A stretch of 64,000 nt of DNA from Hyaloscypha bicolor E (Eukaryota > Ascomycota > Leotiomycetes > Helotiales > Hyaloscyphaceae): assembly GCF_002865645.1 (NCBI RefSeq), contig NW_020194554.1:1178001-1242000 (forward strand), in the 5' to 3' direction. A program made the translations under genes and the position numbers. Shown here piece after piece: positions 11,278 through 22,397 of this stretch. The notes under the pieces were generated by a model. That model was given only the letters and a program-made list of their open reading frames with translations. It was not told where the DNA came from and made no database searches. The number at the start of each line of letters is the position of its first letter. The stretch's first letter is position 1.

Positions 11278-11509
11278 AGCCTTAGGTACACCACGAGACC
11301 CCAAACTTATAAAAATGAGACTACGTCTGTACGATAAGTGGTTATGGTTGAGTGGCCACCCTGGCTTGAGGTGAGCAGCGGAGGATTTTGCAAGGGACTG
11401 GGCGAGGCACAGATTCTTTCTAGAGAGAACCATCAAAATAGAAACTCGGTCACAAGCAGCTCCAAAGTCAAAGATGCAAGAGGGTTCGTTTATTTGTTGC
11501 TTCTCATTC
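11278..11509. other. Convergent 3' gap between MCCA and NAXE
   Basis: These 232 bp lie between two stop codons and must hold both 3' UTRs. No separate feature was seen. Confidence 0.6.
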
Positions 11510-12570
11510 CTACAGTTTCTGCCCATTGCTTCCCACCTCAACAACTTGGTCAATGCCCTCGTACTCTGGTAGCCACAAATCATATTTCTTCCGGATATCC
11601 GGGCTCACAAACCTATCTCATCTATTAGTTCTGTTTACTCTCAAATCGAGTAGATATTTTGCTCACCTGCCGCCAATAAAATGCCTTCCCTTAAAGTACT
11701 TCACCAACGGTTTCGGCGCCGTCAAACTGACCAACACTTCCGGATTGAACTTGGCTCCAGGTCCCTCCTTCGGCGGCCCCTCTTCGATGTTCCAGGACGA
11801 GGGTGCGTCGACTGATGTCACAGGGATTCGGGTTTCTTCTAACGCACGGATGACTGCAGGAAAAGGCTCACGAACTTCGCCTGAAAAGGAGAATCCTGGG
11901 TATGTTATTAGGAGGCATTGAAGTCAGGGAGGGAAGTGGTGAGAAGACAAACCGAAAATGGCGTCGATGACATGATCCGTCTCTTCCAGTGCGGTGGGAA
12001 AGTCGTCTGTGAACGGAATATTGAGGTTTTTGAGTTGGGTCGAGAGACGCTGGGCTTGTCAGCTTGGGATACCATGAGATAATGGGACAGGGAGACTAGA
12101 GGAGCGTTCACCTGATACAAATCATTCTTGGCTTGCTTGGGGTAATAAATCATCGGTTTGTAGCCATAATGCCAGAGATGTCTCGCAGCAACAAGTCCAT
12201 CACCACCTGCTCTCATCAGCTCTGAAATTTCACACCTCTTCTCTTCATCCATCTCATAAACTCACCATTATTTCCCGGTCCACAAGCTACTAAGATCCTT
12301 CTTCCTCTGCTTGGTGGATGAATACGATAGACTGCAAATAATTAGAAAAAGAGATGAGCGAGAGCGGTAAGGACGCAAACCAGCTTGAGATACTGAGAGC
12401 CCAGCGAGTTCCATAAGCTGATCAATGGAGAAGGCTCCGATGCTCATGAGATCCTTGTCCAGAGCAGCGGCATTCTTGGCCGAGAGAGTCTACAAAAAGT
12501 CAATGATGGACATCGATGCGAATAATTCCAAAAGGAACAGAGAGCGTAGGCTTCCGACCTTCATCGCCAT
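11510..12570 (-). CDS. NAXE: NAD(P)H-hydrate epimerase (YjeF N-terminal domain)
   Basis: Epimerises the S and R forms of damaged NAD(P)HX so the partner dehydratase can repair them. Seven exons on the minus strand (12570-12559, 12489-12381, 12331-12266, 12206-12112, 12049-11953, 11895-11667, 11612-11510) give 236 aa, normal for the family. The N-terminus is MAMKTLSAKNAAALDKDLMS. Then come ELAGLSVSQA, the cofactor loop GPGNNGGDGLVAARHL (split by an intron between the two Gly codons) and YYPKQAKNDLY. DAIFGFSFSG carries the catalytic Asp, followed by SVDAPSSW, LTAPK and RFVSPDI. The first exon codes only four residues, and its intron has a weak GTCGGA donor. There is no mitochondrial presequence, so a cytosolic product is likely. 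The gene is divergent from MRPS16 and convergent with MCCA. Confidence 0.95.
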
Positions 12571-12862
12571 GATTGTGAGTTGAACTTTGAGGACTGGGAA
12601 TTGGTTTGAAGACTAATTCTTTCGAGTTTGAAAAGCAAACACGGGATGGGGAACTCTTTTCAATAAGATGGGTATCACCATCACTTCAAATCAGGACCCA
12701 TTTGTTTAATAGACCCCTCACCTGATCCTTGGAGTGCTGTGATGCTGTTGACATCACCCGCTTCAGGGCGGAGCTCCGCTGGAGGCGGAATCTCGGCATC
12801 CAAAAAAGTTCGCGGCTTCAACCTCACTCCTCGGCGAGCACCTCCCAGCAACACCACCCATC
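12571..12862. promoter_or_regulatory. Bidirectional promoter region, NAXE / bS16m
   Basis: These 292 bp separate two start codons on opposite strands, so they must contain both promoters. The region includes an inverted pair, GGAGCTCC, inside GGGCGGAGCTCCGCTGGAGGCGG (about 12769-12790), and GA/CT-rich runs. No TATA box was seen. Confidence 0.6.
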
Positions 12863-13455
12863 ATGGTTGTCAAGATACGGTTAGCCCGCTTCGGGCGTCG
12901 CAAAGCACCGTTTTATAACATTGTTGTTGCGCAAGCTCGGTTCGTTCTCCCCCTTCCCTGATGGACTCCTTCCCAAGAAAGCACAGCTAATCTCTTGAAC
13001 AGGACAGCGCGGAATAGCAAGCCGATTGAGGTCCTTGGTATGCCTCCTCCAATGCCCCCCCTCTATCATCGACCGATCAATAACACAGAACGGAGGCCGG
13101 ATGAAGGAGAATTGGATTTGAAGGTAGAGGACACAGGCTCATAGAAGACAGGCACATACGACCCGATTCCCAAAGCGCCAATAGACGGAGAAGGGAAGAA
13201 GTGGAAAGATGTCAAACTCGATTCTGCGAGGGCAAAATATTGGCTTGGTGTCGGGGCGCAGCCGAGCGATCCTGCGTGGAGGTTATTGAGTATGGTATGT
13301 TTGATCCTCAGTTCTGGATGTGCCGTGGAAGTTCTGGACCAGGAGCCTGGATACGGGCGAAAGAGAGATATTCAGGAAGAGAAAATGGGAGAAGCTTGCT
13401 GATTGAAACGGTGCAGGCTGGATTATTGGAGCCGAAGTATCGACCGAAGGCTTGA
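12863..13455 (+). CDS. MRPS16: Mitochondrial small-subunit ribosomal protein bS16m
   Basis: Component of the 37S mitochondrial ribosomal subunit. Four exons (12863-12939, 13003-13037, 13152-13294, 13417-13455) give 97 aa. The opening MVVKIRLARFGRRKAPFYNI is the diagnostic S16 start. It is followed by VVAQARTARNSKPIEVLGTYDPIPK, with a Gly split by intron 2, then DSARAKYWLGVGAQPSDPAWRLL and the fungal-type tail GLLEPKYRPKA. Introns are 63, 114 and 122 nt with good splice signals. As usual for this protein there is no long cleavable presequence. A neighbouring frame in intron 3 is an intron artefact. It shares a short divergent promoter with NAXE. Confidence 0.95.
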
Positions 13456-13939
13456 AGAAGGTGGAAAGATGGACCCAGACGTAGAGGGAGAGTGAAGAGT
13501 GAAGTGATGCGGTGTATAGCACTAGGGGCGTTTGATGCATGATGTGTATACCAGAGAATGGCGTTTGGGAATGGTGTAATTGTACAAAATGGATCCCGTA
13601 AAAGGCGCCTCGTTCCCGGGTTGTTCCCCACGATTTGCAGTGAAGAGGCAAATTGAGTTGGATCCCTGAAATAGTTTTGAATGGCCGGGAAGGACTTGAG
13701 ACACTGGAATTGCCTCCTCAAATTTCACTCCAATGCGGTCTATATTGGCCAATCAGTATTCCGTCAATCATCTCGGTGTCTATATTGTGTTCTATTCGTC
13801 CCCATATTTACAGAATTTTCTTGTCTCGGTATGTTACTGAAGCGAGATCTTCAACAGATGATGCCCCGTCCAACCAGTATGCCCAAACGCCTTGCCATGC
13901 TCTAGAAGAAACCCAAGAACCCAGTGTAAAATGCGGAAT
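13456..13939. other. Convergent 3' gap, nothing recognised
   Basis: Lies between the stops of bS16m and the AVT transporter. Long antisense frames at 13283-13750 overlap the bS16m 3' part and have no family features. Confidence 0.5.
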
Positions 13940-15873
13940 TTAATGCGCGATACCAGTGAAGAAAAGATTCGTGCTCAAACACAGAATCATGACAAAAACG
14001 CCATAAATGGCTAATCCCAGAGCTAGCTTTCGTAATAAAGCTGTTCGCCAGGCTTTCGACCTGAAAGTAGGTTGTCCCGCCAACTCTTCCTCTTCGTCAG
14101 CGCTGTCGTCCTCATCTTCCTCCTTGGTTAATCGTTGGTGGTGTATTGATTCGGGGGCTGATATTTTGTAGTAAAATAAGCCCGGCAAGATGAAGCTGAT
14201 ACTCGTGCTTCCCGTGCTGCCTACGTAGGCAAGAACTTTGTCGAGCGAAGATACTGTCATTGCTACCGTGTAGCTGAGGATAATTATTACCGTGGTGATG
14301 ATTGCGAATCTGAGTTCGCCAATCGTATCGTTCCTCGCAATAGGTCGAGCTGGACTGCCTGTGAGTAAAGGCACTGTTCTCGATGGTGAGCTATTAGGTG
14401 AGTTACGTTCGGTCTTAAAGCTGTTTGGCCGCCATTTCAGAACCGCGTCAACGGATGCTCGACATGGATGCACCTGAAGAGGATACGAGAACATGACGAG
14501 AATAACAATTGCTGCTTTGGCAATTGTTGAGGCAATCGAGGGGACATCTTGGAGTTGTCAATACCGCCCGGAATAGTTCTGAGCAAGGGACTTACACATC
14601 CCCACGATATTCCCTTTGACAGCGTTGCCAAAAGATAGATATCCCGTAATGGCAACAAGGACATAGACTGATGCGGCAGAGCCAATACTTGCTGCAATGA
14701 CGCTTGTGGTTCTGAGACAGTATAAGTAACGGAAGAGATCAGAGATCTGAATTTTATGAACTGACCTGCGGTGTGAATTGTCTTTGATCTCATTCAGAAT
14801 AGAGAACATCTGTACGGGTAAGCACCGTGACGGCTCGTCAGGTTGATACTTACATTCTGGTGGCATGTATATGCAAAAACAATCACTGGGAACTTATGAA
14901 GCGTAGAAACAAGTCCCGCCCATTTGATAACCCTTATTGGTCCTCGGTCGGCCATTGTGTCTCCTTTTGCAAAATGATATACTACAAGGACGACGAGGTA
15001 TCCTATGGATATCAACGCTATGATGCTGGTGTATTTCAAGGAATCTAAGCGGCGAAGGAAGGAAAGGGGGATCACAACAAGCCTGGCAATATTAGCAACA
15101 AGAACGAGCGAAACAGAAGTGATGGATGCATACATAAAGCAAGTAACCCAGAAATGTCTATCGACAAGGAACGGGATAGCATCCGCGCCTTCATTGAATC
15201 CTCTAACAACATCCGGCATGAGGTCTCCGATGATAATCAAGTAGCTCACTCCCACACCAAAGCATTTGATAGCAATCGCAGCATCGAATACAACAGCCGC
15301 ATTTGGATATGTGATTTGCGATAATGCAAAGAAGGAGGATGTTCCCCGGTCGAGATATCGCGCGCATCGAGTTTGAAGGTATAACCCAAAGGCTGCTGTA
15401 AGGCCGGACCATACAATCACCAATGTCCCTAACGTTATACCCATGTTGGACATGGCCAAAGGCATCGCGAGGGTCCCGCTGATGAAGTTAGTACTCTCCT
15501 CTTTCACGGGTCTTTCGGGCAGGTGGATGGGGGGGGGGAAGGTCTCTAAGGGTGTGTAGCGAGTTCGGGCAATGAGAGAGGGAAGAGTTAAGAAATCCAA
15601 TTATCCTTACGCTCCAATGACTGGGCAGTTGTCAGAACGAAGACTCAGAAGGGGATAGAGATACATACTGGTATTGAGCAAGTTAACAACACTGCTTACC
15701 CAAGAGGCCTGTCCCGTGAAGTTCTGGTCCTTTAAGCTCCGGCCTGATCGTCTCCTGGAGCTATATCATCAGCCTCGTCCAGGTACCAGTCTCCTGCCGG
15801 GAACGTACCTCCTCCCTCTCGCCGTATCCGACGAGCTGCTACTTGAGCCTCCAATTGCGGAATAGTTGACCAT
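13940..15873 (-). CDS. AVT-type vacuolar amino-acid transporter (AAAP family, Avt5/Avt6-like)
   Basis: A multi-span carrier that probably moves amino acids across the vacuolar membrane. The start at 15873 gives MVNYSAIGGSSSSSDTARGR, a Ser-rich cytosolic tail. The first family block, 'GQASWVSSVVNLLNTIIGAGTLAMPLAMSN', spans three exons, and the middle one is just 10 nt (15611-15620). About eleven hydrophobic segments follow, including 'LGTLVIVWSGLTAAFGLYL', 'CFGVGVSYLIIIGDL' and 'VIVFAYTCHQN'. The third-last part has MFSYPLQVHPCR, typical of Avt5/6. An acidic loop (KEEDEDDSADEEEE) precedes the last two helices, and the product ends TGIAH. Intron 2 has a perfect TACTAAC branch site eight bases before its CAG. 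The substrate (Avt6 exports acidic residues in yeast) is inferred only from the family. Confidence 0.9.
15611..15620 (-). other. 10-nt microexon of the AVT transporter
   Basis: The exon supplies the end of one Ile codon, then Ile-Gly and two bases of Ala in the NTIIGAG motif. It is flanked by CAG on one side and GTAAGG on the other. Skipping it shifts the frame. Confidence 0.85.
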
Positions 15874-16304
15874 ATTGGTCGTCAGTCCCACAACAGTCGT
15901 TCGATGGCTTGAAGTCGCACATGCGCTGCGTGTGGAGAATACTGCCAGACCACGACAAAAGTGGATAGACAGTGACTGAGTGCCGGTATCAGAGCAATTT
16001 AAGGTTGCTGTCGCATGCTGCAGGCAAAGGTCGCAATGAATATACTCAGCAGAATTGTTTGGCGTAAAGGAACGGTATTTATGGACCTCTGGAAAGGTAT
16101 GAGGTTCACTCCAAATGCTCGTGTTGAGAGGACAGCACGCTGGGCACGAGCCATGGAAAGATCACGTTAGCTGCAGGGTCAAAGAGCGCTAAATTCAAGC
16201 CACAGAAGGAAGCCGCAGCCTTGCCGACAAGCCACAGTTCTAGAAGACTGATTTTCCTCTTTGAACATTGGACATCAGCTCAAAATCATCCTAACGCAAT
16301 CGTG
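15874..16304. promoter_or_regulatory. Divergent intergenic promoter region, AVT transporter / RO10
   Basis: These 431 bp lie between two start codons on opposite strands. No conserved box could be named with confidence. Confidence 0.5.
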
Positions 16305-16967
16305 ATGGAGAACACGTTCGACAAGACGGCGGTAGAGACGATTGATCTTTTGGAAGCGCGATTGCGGAGAATCGAGTATGCAGTCTGCGGTCAAGTCAAT
16401 GAGTCCACTCTCTCAGGCAACAAGACATCAGCAGCACGGCGACTTGCTGCTCTAGAGTATTCACTTCACCAGCTGGCCTCGAAATCAAGAGTGGTTCAAG
16501 AACTCTTAAGGCTACGTGAGTTTCTTGCCACTAATCTGATCCCTGTCTAACCTCTTGTAGATTCTAGACATCCTGATCTCTTCCAATCTCTGAGCTCAAA
16601 TGACTTGCCAACCACATTGGACGCCGAGAGCCTCCTATCCATCATCATGGCCTCAGCAAGCACGTATCCCGCTACCGCGTCGCGTCTTACTTCTATCCTC
16701 GACGTGCCGGTCCCACCGGCTGAACTCTCAGCCCAGCTTATTGACCTCCAACCTCGAATTGCCAAAGTCGAAGCACTTCAAGCCGCGCAGAACGCAGATA
16801 TAGCACAATTGAGAGAACGGAGCGCGGCTGTTATTCAACGGTGGTATACAGTGGATATTTTACGTGCTGGAGAAAGCTGGGCGGAGTTGGAGGGAAGGGT
16901 TGAGCAAGTCGAGCAGAAAGTGAGGAGAACTGCTCTGGCAAAGAGGCTGGATGACGACATGGTCTGA
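16305..16967 (+). CDS. ro-10: Dynactin p22/p24 subunit (nuclear distribution protein RO10-like)
   Basis: Shoulder/sidearm component of dynactin, needed for dynein-driven nuclear positioning in hyphae. Two exons (16305-16515, 16561-16967; 45-nt intron) give 205 aa. The protein is almost all helix. It starts MENTFDKTAVETIDLLEARL, then RIEYAVCG, a second helix 'ARRLAALEYSLHQLASKSRVVQELLRL', 'HPDLFQSL', a short Pro-containing turn (DVPVPPAELS) and two heptad helices with AQNADIAQLRERSAAVIQRWY. This layout and the 'LRERS..V..RWY' box are those of the p22/p24 family in fungi. An in-frame Met 28 codons upstream (16221) is less likely, because those residues are unlike the family. The dynein light intermediate chain gene is in the same window, 15 kb away. 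Confidence 0.85.
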
Positions 16968-18399
16968 GATATCGTCTGGCCTTACCTGATGCGAGAACCA
17001 CAAACATCCCAATGTTTCGATGCCAAGGAAGAGGCAGAGCCGCTTTCTTGGAAACGGCTGAGAAGCATGTCATTGTTGCTTGGACACAATCATGACACAG
17101 TATGACGATGCACCACAGTGCGGAAGAAGAAGAACCATTCCATCACAATTGGATGCGCTTTGCTCCTAGGGCTGAAGGAACATTGCTTTTGGGGTATTTT
17201 GGAGGTTTCCTGGTTCCAGATCCGGCGAAACGGCATGACCGGAGGGGCGCTGTTCCGCGTCTCATCATGCGAATGACACCTTCGGGTGGGGTTAGCTTTT
17301 GAGAATATGGGCATTTCCACTTGGGGGTCTGAGTTCGAGGATATCTTTAATACCTCATGAGATCATTATCAATGCAATTGACGATGATGTCCCTTCTCGT
17401 CCATGCTTCGTCAATGGTTGAATGAAGGCATTTCAGTCTTGCCTCCCTGAAGTAAAGAGGCCACTGCTGAGCCCGCCAGATCATGTGTCCCATAAAGAAC
17501 CTATAAAGTTGAATGAGTACAAGGAGGATCTGAGTACAAATAAAGCCATTAATAGCAGCATGCTTAACTAAAGCAGGCAGGTAGACAAACGCATCTGCCG
17601 ACACACTTCACCAAAAGCCTCGATTCTGAGATCAAGACACTTTCAAGTATCTTTGAAAACCAGCTCTGTGCGCGCATTCCAGAAGGTCACAAGCACTGCG
17701 AAATCCTCAGGAGGTACGCCTCAGATCCAGGTCAAGGCGTACATCTCCACGTGGTTCCATCCGGAGAAAATGAAGCTGATCTGCAAACTCTCTCCTTGGG
17801 TGCACTTGGGTGCACACTCCCACGTTTCTAAACAAGGTTTTGAATTTTGGAGGATCATTTAGGTAATGATCGAAGACAGCCAGGAGACTCCCCGTCATGA
17901 TTCCAATGCCAAAAGCACTTTGCTGTCGTAAGCTTCTATGAAGTTGCAGGAGTCCCCTCCCGTTGGGACCGGAGCTTTGAGCCACAGCTGAGATGTGGAG
18001 ATCACAGCCACATTGTGGCAAACTCCCCCTCATTCGAGTGGATCGAATTCCGCTTCGTCTCTCCCTGCCAGGTTTTGAACAGAATCTTGACTTCAACCCC
18101 GCATGTGTGCTGTCGTTGGCAAAGGTCTAGGCCACTTAAGATCTCATAGGGCGGTCGATCACTTGAAGGCAAGAATTCCATAAGACTTTGTCTTGCCCAT
18201 CCTCCTCGTGGATATAAAGTATCGTGTGAGCTTGAAACAGAGCCACCATTCCTTGAACCCCTTCAACGTCCGTCCCAAATTCCTCACCAGCCACGATCGC
18301 CCCCCGAGGCCCATCGCATTGAGCTGTGCCTCAAAAAGAGACGCGGGGCGCATTGTTCAGTGTTTCTTTCTCCCGGGGCGCTTTGCTTGAGCATAAAAC
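16968..18399. other. Intergenic, no supported gene
   Basis: Several frames of 60-130 codons on both strands (for example minus 17707-18096 and 17347-17604) lack consistent splice joins or known domains. They might be relics. A direct repeat of GGGTGCACTT occurs at about 17797-17815. Confidence 0.4.
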
Positions 18400-19148
18400 A
18401 CAGTTTTTTTGTTTGCTTCCGTTGCATAGGAACAGCAACCACTGGATCTGCCGGCTGGCCTCATCTCCAAGATTCCCTCACAGCCAATCGAATCTAGCGC
18501 TGGGGAGATCAGTCGGAGGGACAATCCCCGAAACCCATAAACTCGAACTCGAAGAAACGACTCGATCTCGGCCACGAAGACGACTCCCTGCATCTGTTCA
18601 CACCAGTCACGGCCAACATCAACTCAGCACGTCTCATCCCCTCAAGGCTCATTATTAGCAGTCGAGGTCCGTGGTCTTATTAATACTTGTAACCGTGGGA
18701 GGCACACTGGCCCACAGCCTACAGGCCCACTTCGCCCTGGAAATTGAAACGCGCTGAGCCGGAGAATAATCCGCCGCGAGAAAGATTTGGTCAGGGGCAA
18801 TAATAATAATCGACCGGAGCCGACGCCACGAATTTCGCACGTTAAAGCGTAAAGCGCAAGCACTTAAACTCAGAAAGCAGCAAGCCAGCCTTACGCCGAC
18901 GCGGACACCGACCCGTCACCCCAGGGGGGGGAACCAGCAAAGCTATCAGGTTCAGATTCAGGTACAGCACCGTACTAGATAGAAACAGAACACGGAATCG
19001 AGACGGCGCCGCGCAACCCGGCACATCATCAATAGGGGCTCGATTCTTCTCCTCTCTTTCATTCACCAATCAGCCCCTTCTCCTCTGCCCAGCGGCCCAA
19101 GCAAAGCCGCGGTCCAATCTCGCGCCGCCAGACAGACTTCAGTCCGGC

Positions 19149-19198
19149 CTGCGGCGGCAGCAGCAGCAACAGCAACAGTAACAGCTACAGCAGCAGTA
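19149..19198. repeat. Imperfect CAG/CAA trinucleotide repeat
   Basis: About 16 near-perfect CAG/CAA units (GGCGGCAGCAGCAGCAACAG and onward) in the SHO1 leader. Not in a supported coding frame. Confidence 0.85.
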
Positions 19199-19291
19199 CC
19201 GCGCGGATCCTCGCTGCTCCTTTCGTGCTCGCAGCGTACCAAAGTGCCTTGTCTCTTTCAGGCTTCTGGCCCCTGGCCTGGCTTCTGGCAC

Positions 19292-19333
19292 CTCTGCATC
19301 TGCATCTGCATCCGCATCTGCATCTATCTGCTT
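19292..19333. repeat. Imperfect CATCTG hexamer repeat
   Basis: Six or seven tandem copies of CATCTG with single C/T changes, in the SHO1 leader. Its reverse complement produces the artefactual Asp-Ala run seen on the minus strand. Confidence 0.9.
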
Positions 19334-19953
19334 CTCCAAAACTTGACCTCTTCTCGCCGCACGCCCAGTCTGCCCAGTCATTCATCTCGTCTGTCCCAGA
19401 CCACCCGCCCCCTCGCTAATCCCGCACTGCCTGCCAGCCTGCCAGCCTGCCAGGCTCCTCCTTCCTTCATCATCTTCCATCAAACCTTCGCCCACTCGCG
19501 ACGCTGCACACTCACACCCCTCCCGCTCCGCTTCTAACACCCCTACCTCGGTTTTCGTCGCCTACCAACGTGTCCCTCGACGTCTCACATTCTCTTGTCT
19601 CCAATCCAATCCCAATCCACGACACTCCTTCAACCGCAACATTTCCCAATCCCCTCCTTTGCTGGACCAGGCTGTCAGCATCGTGAGCACTTCACGACCA
19701 CCGCTCCCTTCTGTTAATCACGAACGGCTCCAGATTTCTTGGCTGAGCAGCGATCCCAGCACCAGCCACACGACCACTCCAGCTGAAACGCCCACGACCG
19801 CACCATATTTTCCGCCCATTTTTGCTTTGTTGTGTGCATAACGACGATACTTTTATCGATCGACTGAGTCGACCTCGATATTCGTATCGATAGAAATAAT
19901 ATTCAACTAATTCTTCGCGTGAGGAACGAACGGTCTCATCGCCGATCTTCCCT

Positions 19954-21072
19954 ATGCCATCTTACGGCTCGCTACATTCGCCATCTCTCCGCAAAATGAA
20001 CGGCGGCATGGACGGCAAAGGGAGAAGGGCCGGTGGGATGAGATCGATGAGCATGGACAACATACTGGGTGATCCTTTTGCGCTTGCAACAATTTCCATT
20101 GCTACGGTAGGTTCAACTCCTTTTACTGTGCCACAGCATCCAGATCTCTAGACTCAACCTGACTGACATCCAACAGCTTGCATGGTTCATTGCGTTTGTC
20201 GGGTCAGTAATTGCGACTGCTGAGGAGAAGGCAAACGACCAATTCCCCAACTATGCGTGGTTCGCCGTTGCGTATATGCTGTGCGTAATTATAGGGGTAT
20301 TTGTGGTAGTAGCATCCGATACTACACAAACATATCACGTAGCTATCGTTGGGTACCTTGCTTGTGGCCTTGTATTGACAAGTTCATCCGTCAATGCTAC
20401 GATCTATTCCTCCAATGGTGCGAGAGAAGCATCCGCTGCTGGTCACATCTTGCTTTCTATGGTCAATGTTGGTAGCCTCCTCTGTATTGTTGAAAACATG
20501 CTAACATGGACCAGATTGTATGGATCTTCTACTTTGGATCAACACCTTCAGCCGTTCCCCGCGCCTACCTCGACTCTTTCGCGCTTCATAAAGACCACAG
20601 AACATCACAAGGTGGACGAGGTATGACCGGCAATTATGGAAATGGACGACCAGACACATCCATCTCCTCAAACGTTCCCCCGCAAATGTACACATCCGCC
20701 CAACTCGGAGGATTCGAGACATCATCTCCGGTAGCAGGCTTCACAGGAGACCGCAATTCATCTCAACCCAGATTTGGCAACGGTGCCGCACCAGCACCAG
20801 CACCAGCACCAGCAGCAGCAGCAAGCAACCTTGCCACAAGTGGACCGATGAGCACCGAACCAACAGCAGGGGAAGTGGTAGCACCGACTGAGTACCCTTA
20901 CCGAGCGAAGGCCATCTACTCTTATGAAGCCAACCCTGATGATGCAAATGAGATCTCCTTCTCCAAACACGAAATACTAGAGGTTTCTGACGTGAGCGGA
21001 CGGTGGTGGCAAGCGAAGAAAGAGAATGGAGACACGGGAATTGCACCTTCGAATTACCTGATTTTATTATAA
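19954..21072 (+). CDS. SHO1: High-osmolarity sensor Sho1 (four-TM, SH3)
   Basis: Plasma-membrane adaptor of the HOG and invasive-growth MAP-kinase branches; its SH3 domain recruits Pbs2. Exons 19954-20106, 20177-20467 and 20515-21072 give 333 aa. The N-terminal 45 residues are basic and cytosolic, with [19 protein letters not shown] leading into the first helix. Four membrane helices follow between about residues 42 and 175 ([58 protein letters not shown]). A low-complexity linker contains an Ala-Pro run of five repeats (about 20790-20820). The SH3 domain fills residues 273-333, with ALYDY-like [20 protein letters not shown] and APSNYLILL at the very end. Intron 2 (46 nt) has a weaker GTTGGT donor but a good GCTAAC branch site. 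Length and order match fungal Sho1. Confidence 0.96.
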
Positions 21073-22397
21073 GACTGCTTTTCAAAGTAAAGGCAAGGGC
21101 TTGGATTTGGGACCGACACACTTGACACTATTATTCCAATGGGATGGGGAACTATTTGCAGATGCGAATGGAACAAATACTAGGGCTGGGAAATTGGGTG
21201 GTATACGGAGTGGAAGGAGTTATGTAATAAGTCTATGTGTCATGATTGGTTTCCTTTGTTCTTCACCTCTCCAACAGTCAACCTTCACCACGTCGAAGTC
21301 TATACCCAGCGCCACCGACTCGACCACCACCTTTCTCCGACCAGCAATCCCTTGAATACACGACGAAAAGATGGAGCAATGGGAGACAGCTAAAGGAGAG
21401 GCTAGCTTGGCATAATTCTGGCGTTGTGATCGTGTTGCTTCGAGGGTGGATGGCTGGGAAGTTGCTGGATGGGACTCTCGTTCCTCTGTTCTACATTCGG
21501 CAAGAAACACTTGCTTCTGGCGTATAGGCAATGAAGAGATTCTTACGACTTATAACTGCACTCTTTCCAATCTCCCCCTTTTCACCCTCTATCATACAAC
21601 TCACTTCCCTTGCCCCCTTTTCACGCCCAGCTTGACACCTGACTGATCACCTGGAAACCACACCACCACCATCCACTCATCTGATCTCATGTCCTTGTTT
21701 ATTTACTTAATTCCTCTTCTATACTACAGCACTCCCCTAATATTGGCTCAGCCTAGATTCGTGGTCTCCACCCCCGTATTCGGACGCAAGACACTCTACA
21801 CTACGGGGAACTGGAGCGAGTAGATTACTCCGCAATAACAGCAGTCTCGCTTTATCTAGTGCGTGGATCCTTGGGAGACAGCTTGTAAAACACGCGGTCC
21901 GAAGCTCGCCGCGAATTTGGCGTATATTTTGGTACTGATGTTATCATCGTATGTTGTGGCTTTCGTCTTATGTTTCGGGTCTTATGTGAAGCGTGGGAGA
22001 GGCGTTGTGTAGATGAGGTGAATTAAGTGTATAGGTAACTTGAATTACCAGCGGGAAGAGAATGAGATGATATGAGAGAGAGGATGAATTAGTTCCGGCT
22101 TGTTATAGTTGATTCAAGTGAGTAGGCACCTGGCATTTTTGAGGTGGAGGGGTATCCTCTTCTGAATTCATGACTTTCTTTCCGATGACTGATGGCCTAG
22201 GAAGGGGTATGTATCTCTCTCTGTAACGTTCCCGAATCTCACCACCGTAATGAAAACCAAGGCATCGATCTGATCTATTGCACCTGAACTTTTCATGCAT
22301 TCGCTCATCTCGTCCCATCGCTCTCTCCTGCATGCGACTCTCTTCACCACTCATTCGTGACTGGAAAATTGGAAAGCCAAAACGCCACGCCGGATCT
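21073..22397. other. Convergent intergenic region SHO1 / LAG1
   Basis: This is 1.3 kb between two stop codons. Frames here are short and compositionally poor. Presumably long 3' UTRs; nothing else was seen. Confidence 0.5.

Larger units (their letters stand above)
18400..19953 (+). promoter_or_regulatory. Promoter and probable long 5' leader of SHO1
   Basis: About 1.5 kb upstream of the SHO1 start shows C/T-rich runs, many short upstream ATGs (for example the 60-codon frame at 19659-19841) and two simple repeats, with no coding signature. Pyrimidine-rich sequence is continuous from about 19360 to 19850, as in transcribed leaders of signalling genes in filamentous fungi. Transcript start and any uORF control are inferred. 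Confidence 0.45.

Noticed and set aside
15203..15600. Start of the AVT transporter at the Met near 15600
   Set aside because: That Met lies in the intron after the microexon; the spliced upstream exons restore the conserved N-terminal motif.
17707..18096. 129-codon minus frame upstream of SHO1
   Set aside because: Ends and neighbours do not join by splice signals; no family match recognised.
19139..19381. Asp-Ala repeat and Cys repeat frames on the minus strand
   Set aside because: Produced by the CATCTG and CAG repeats of the SHO1 leader.
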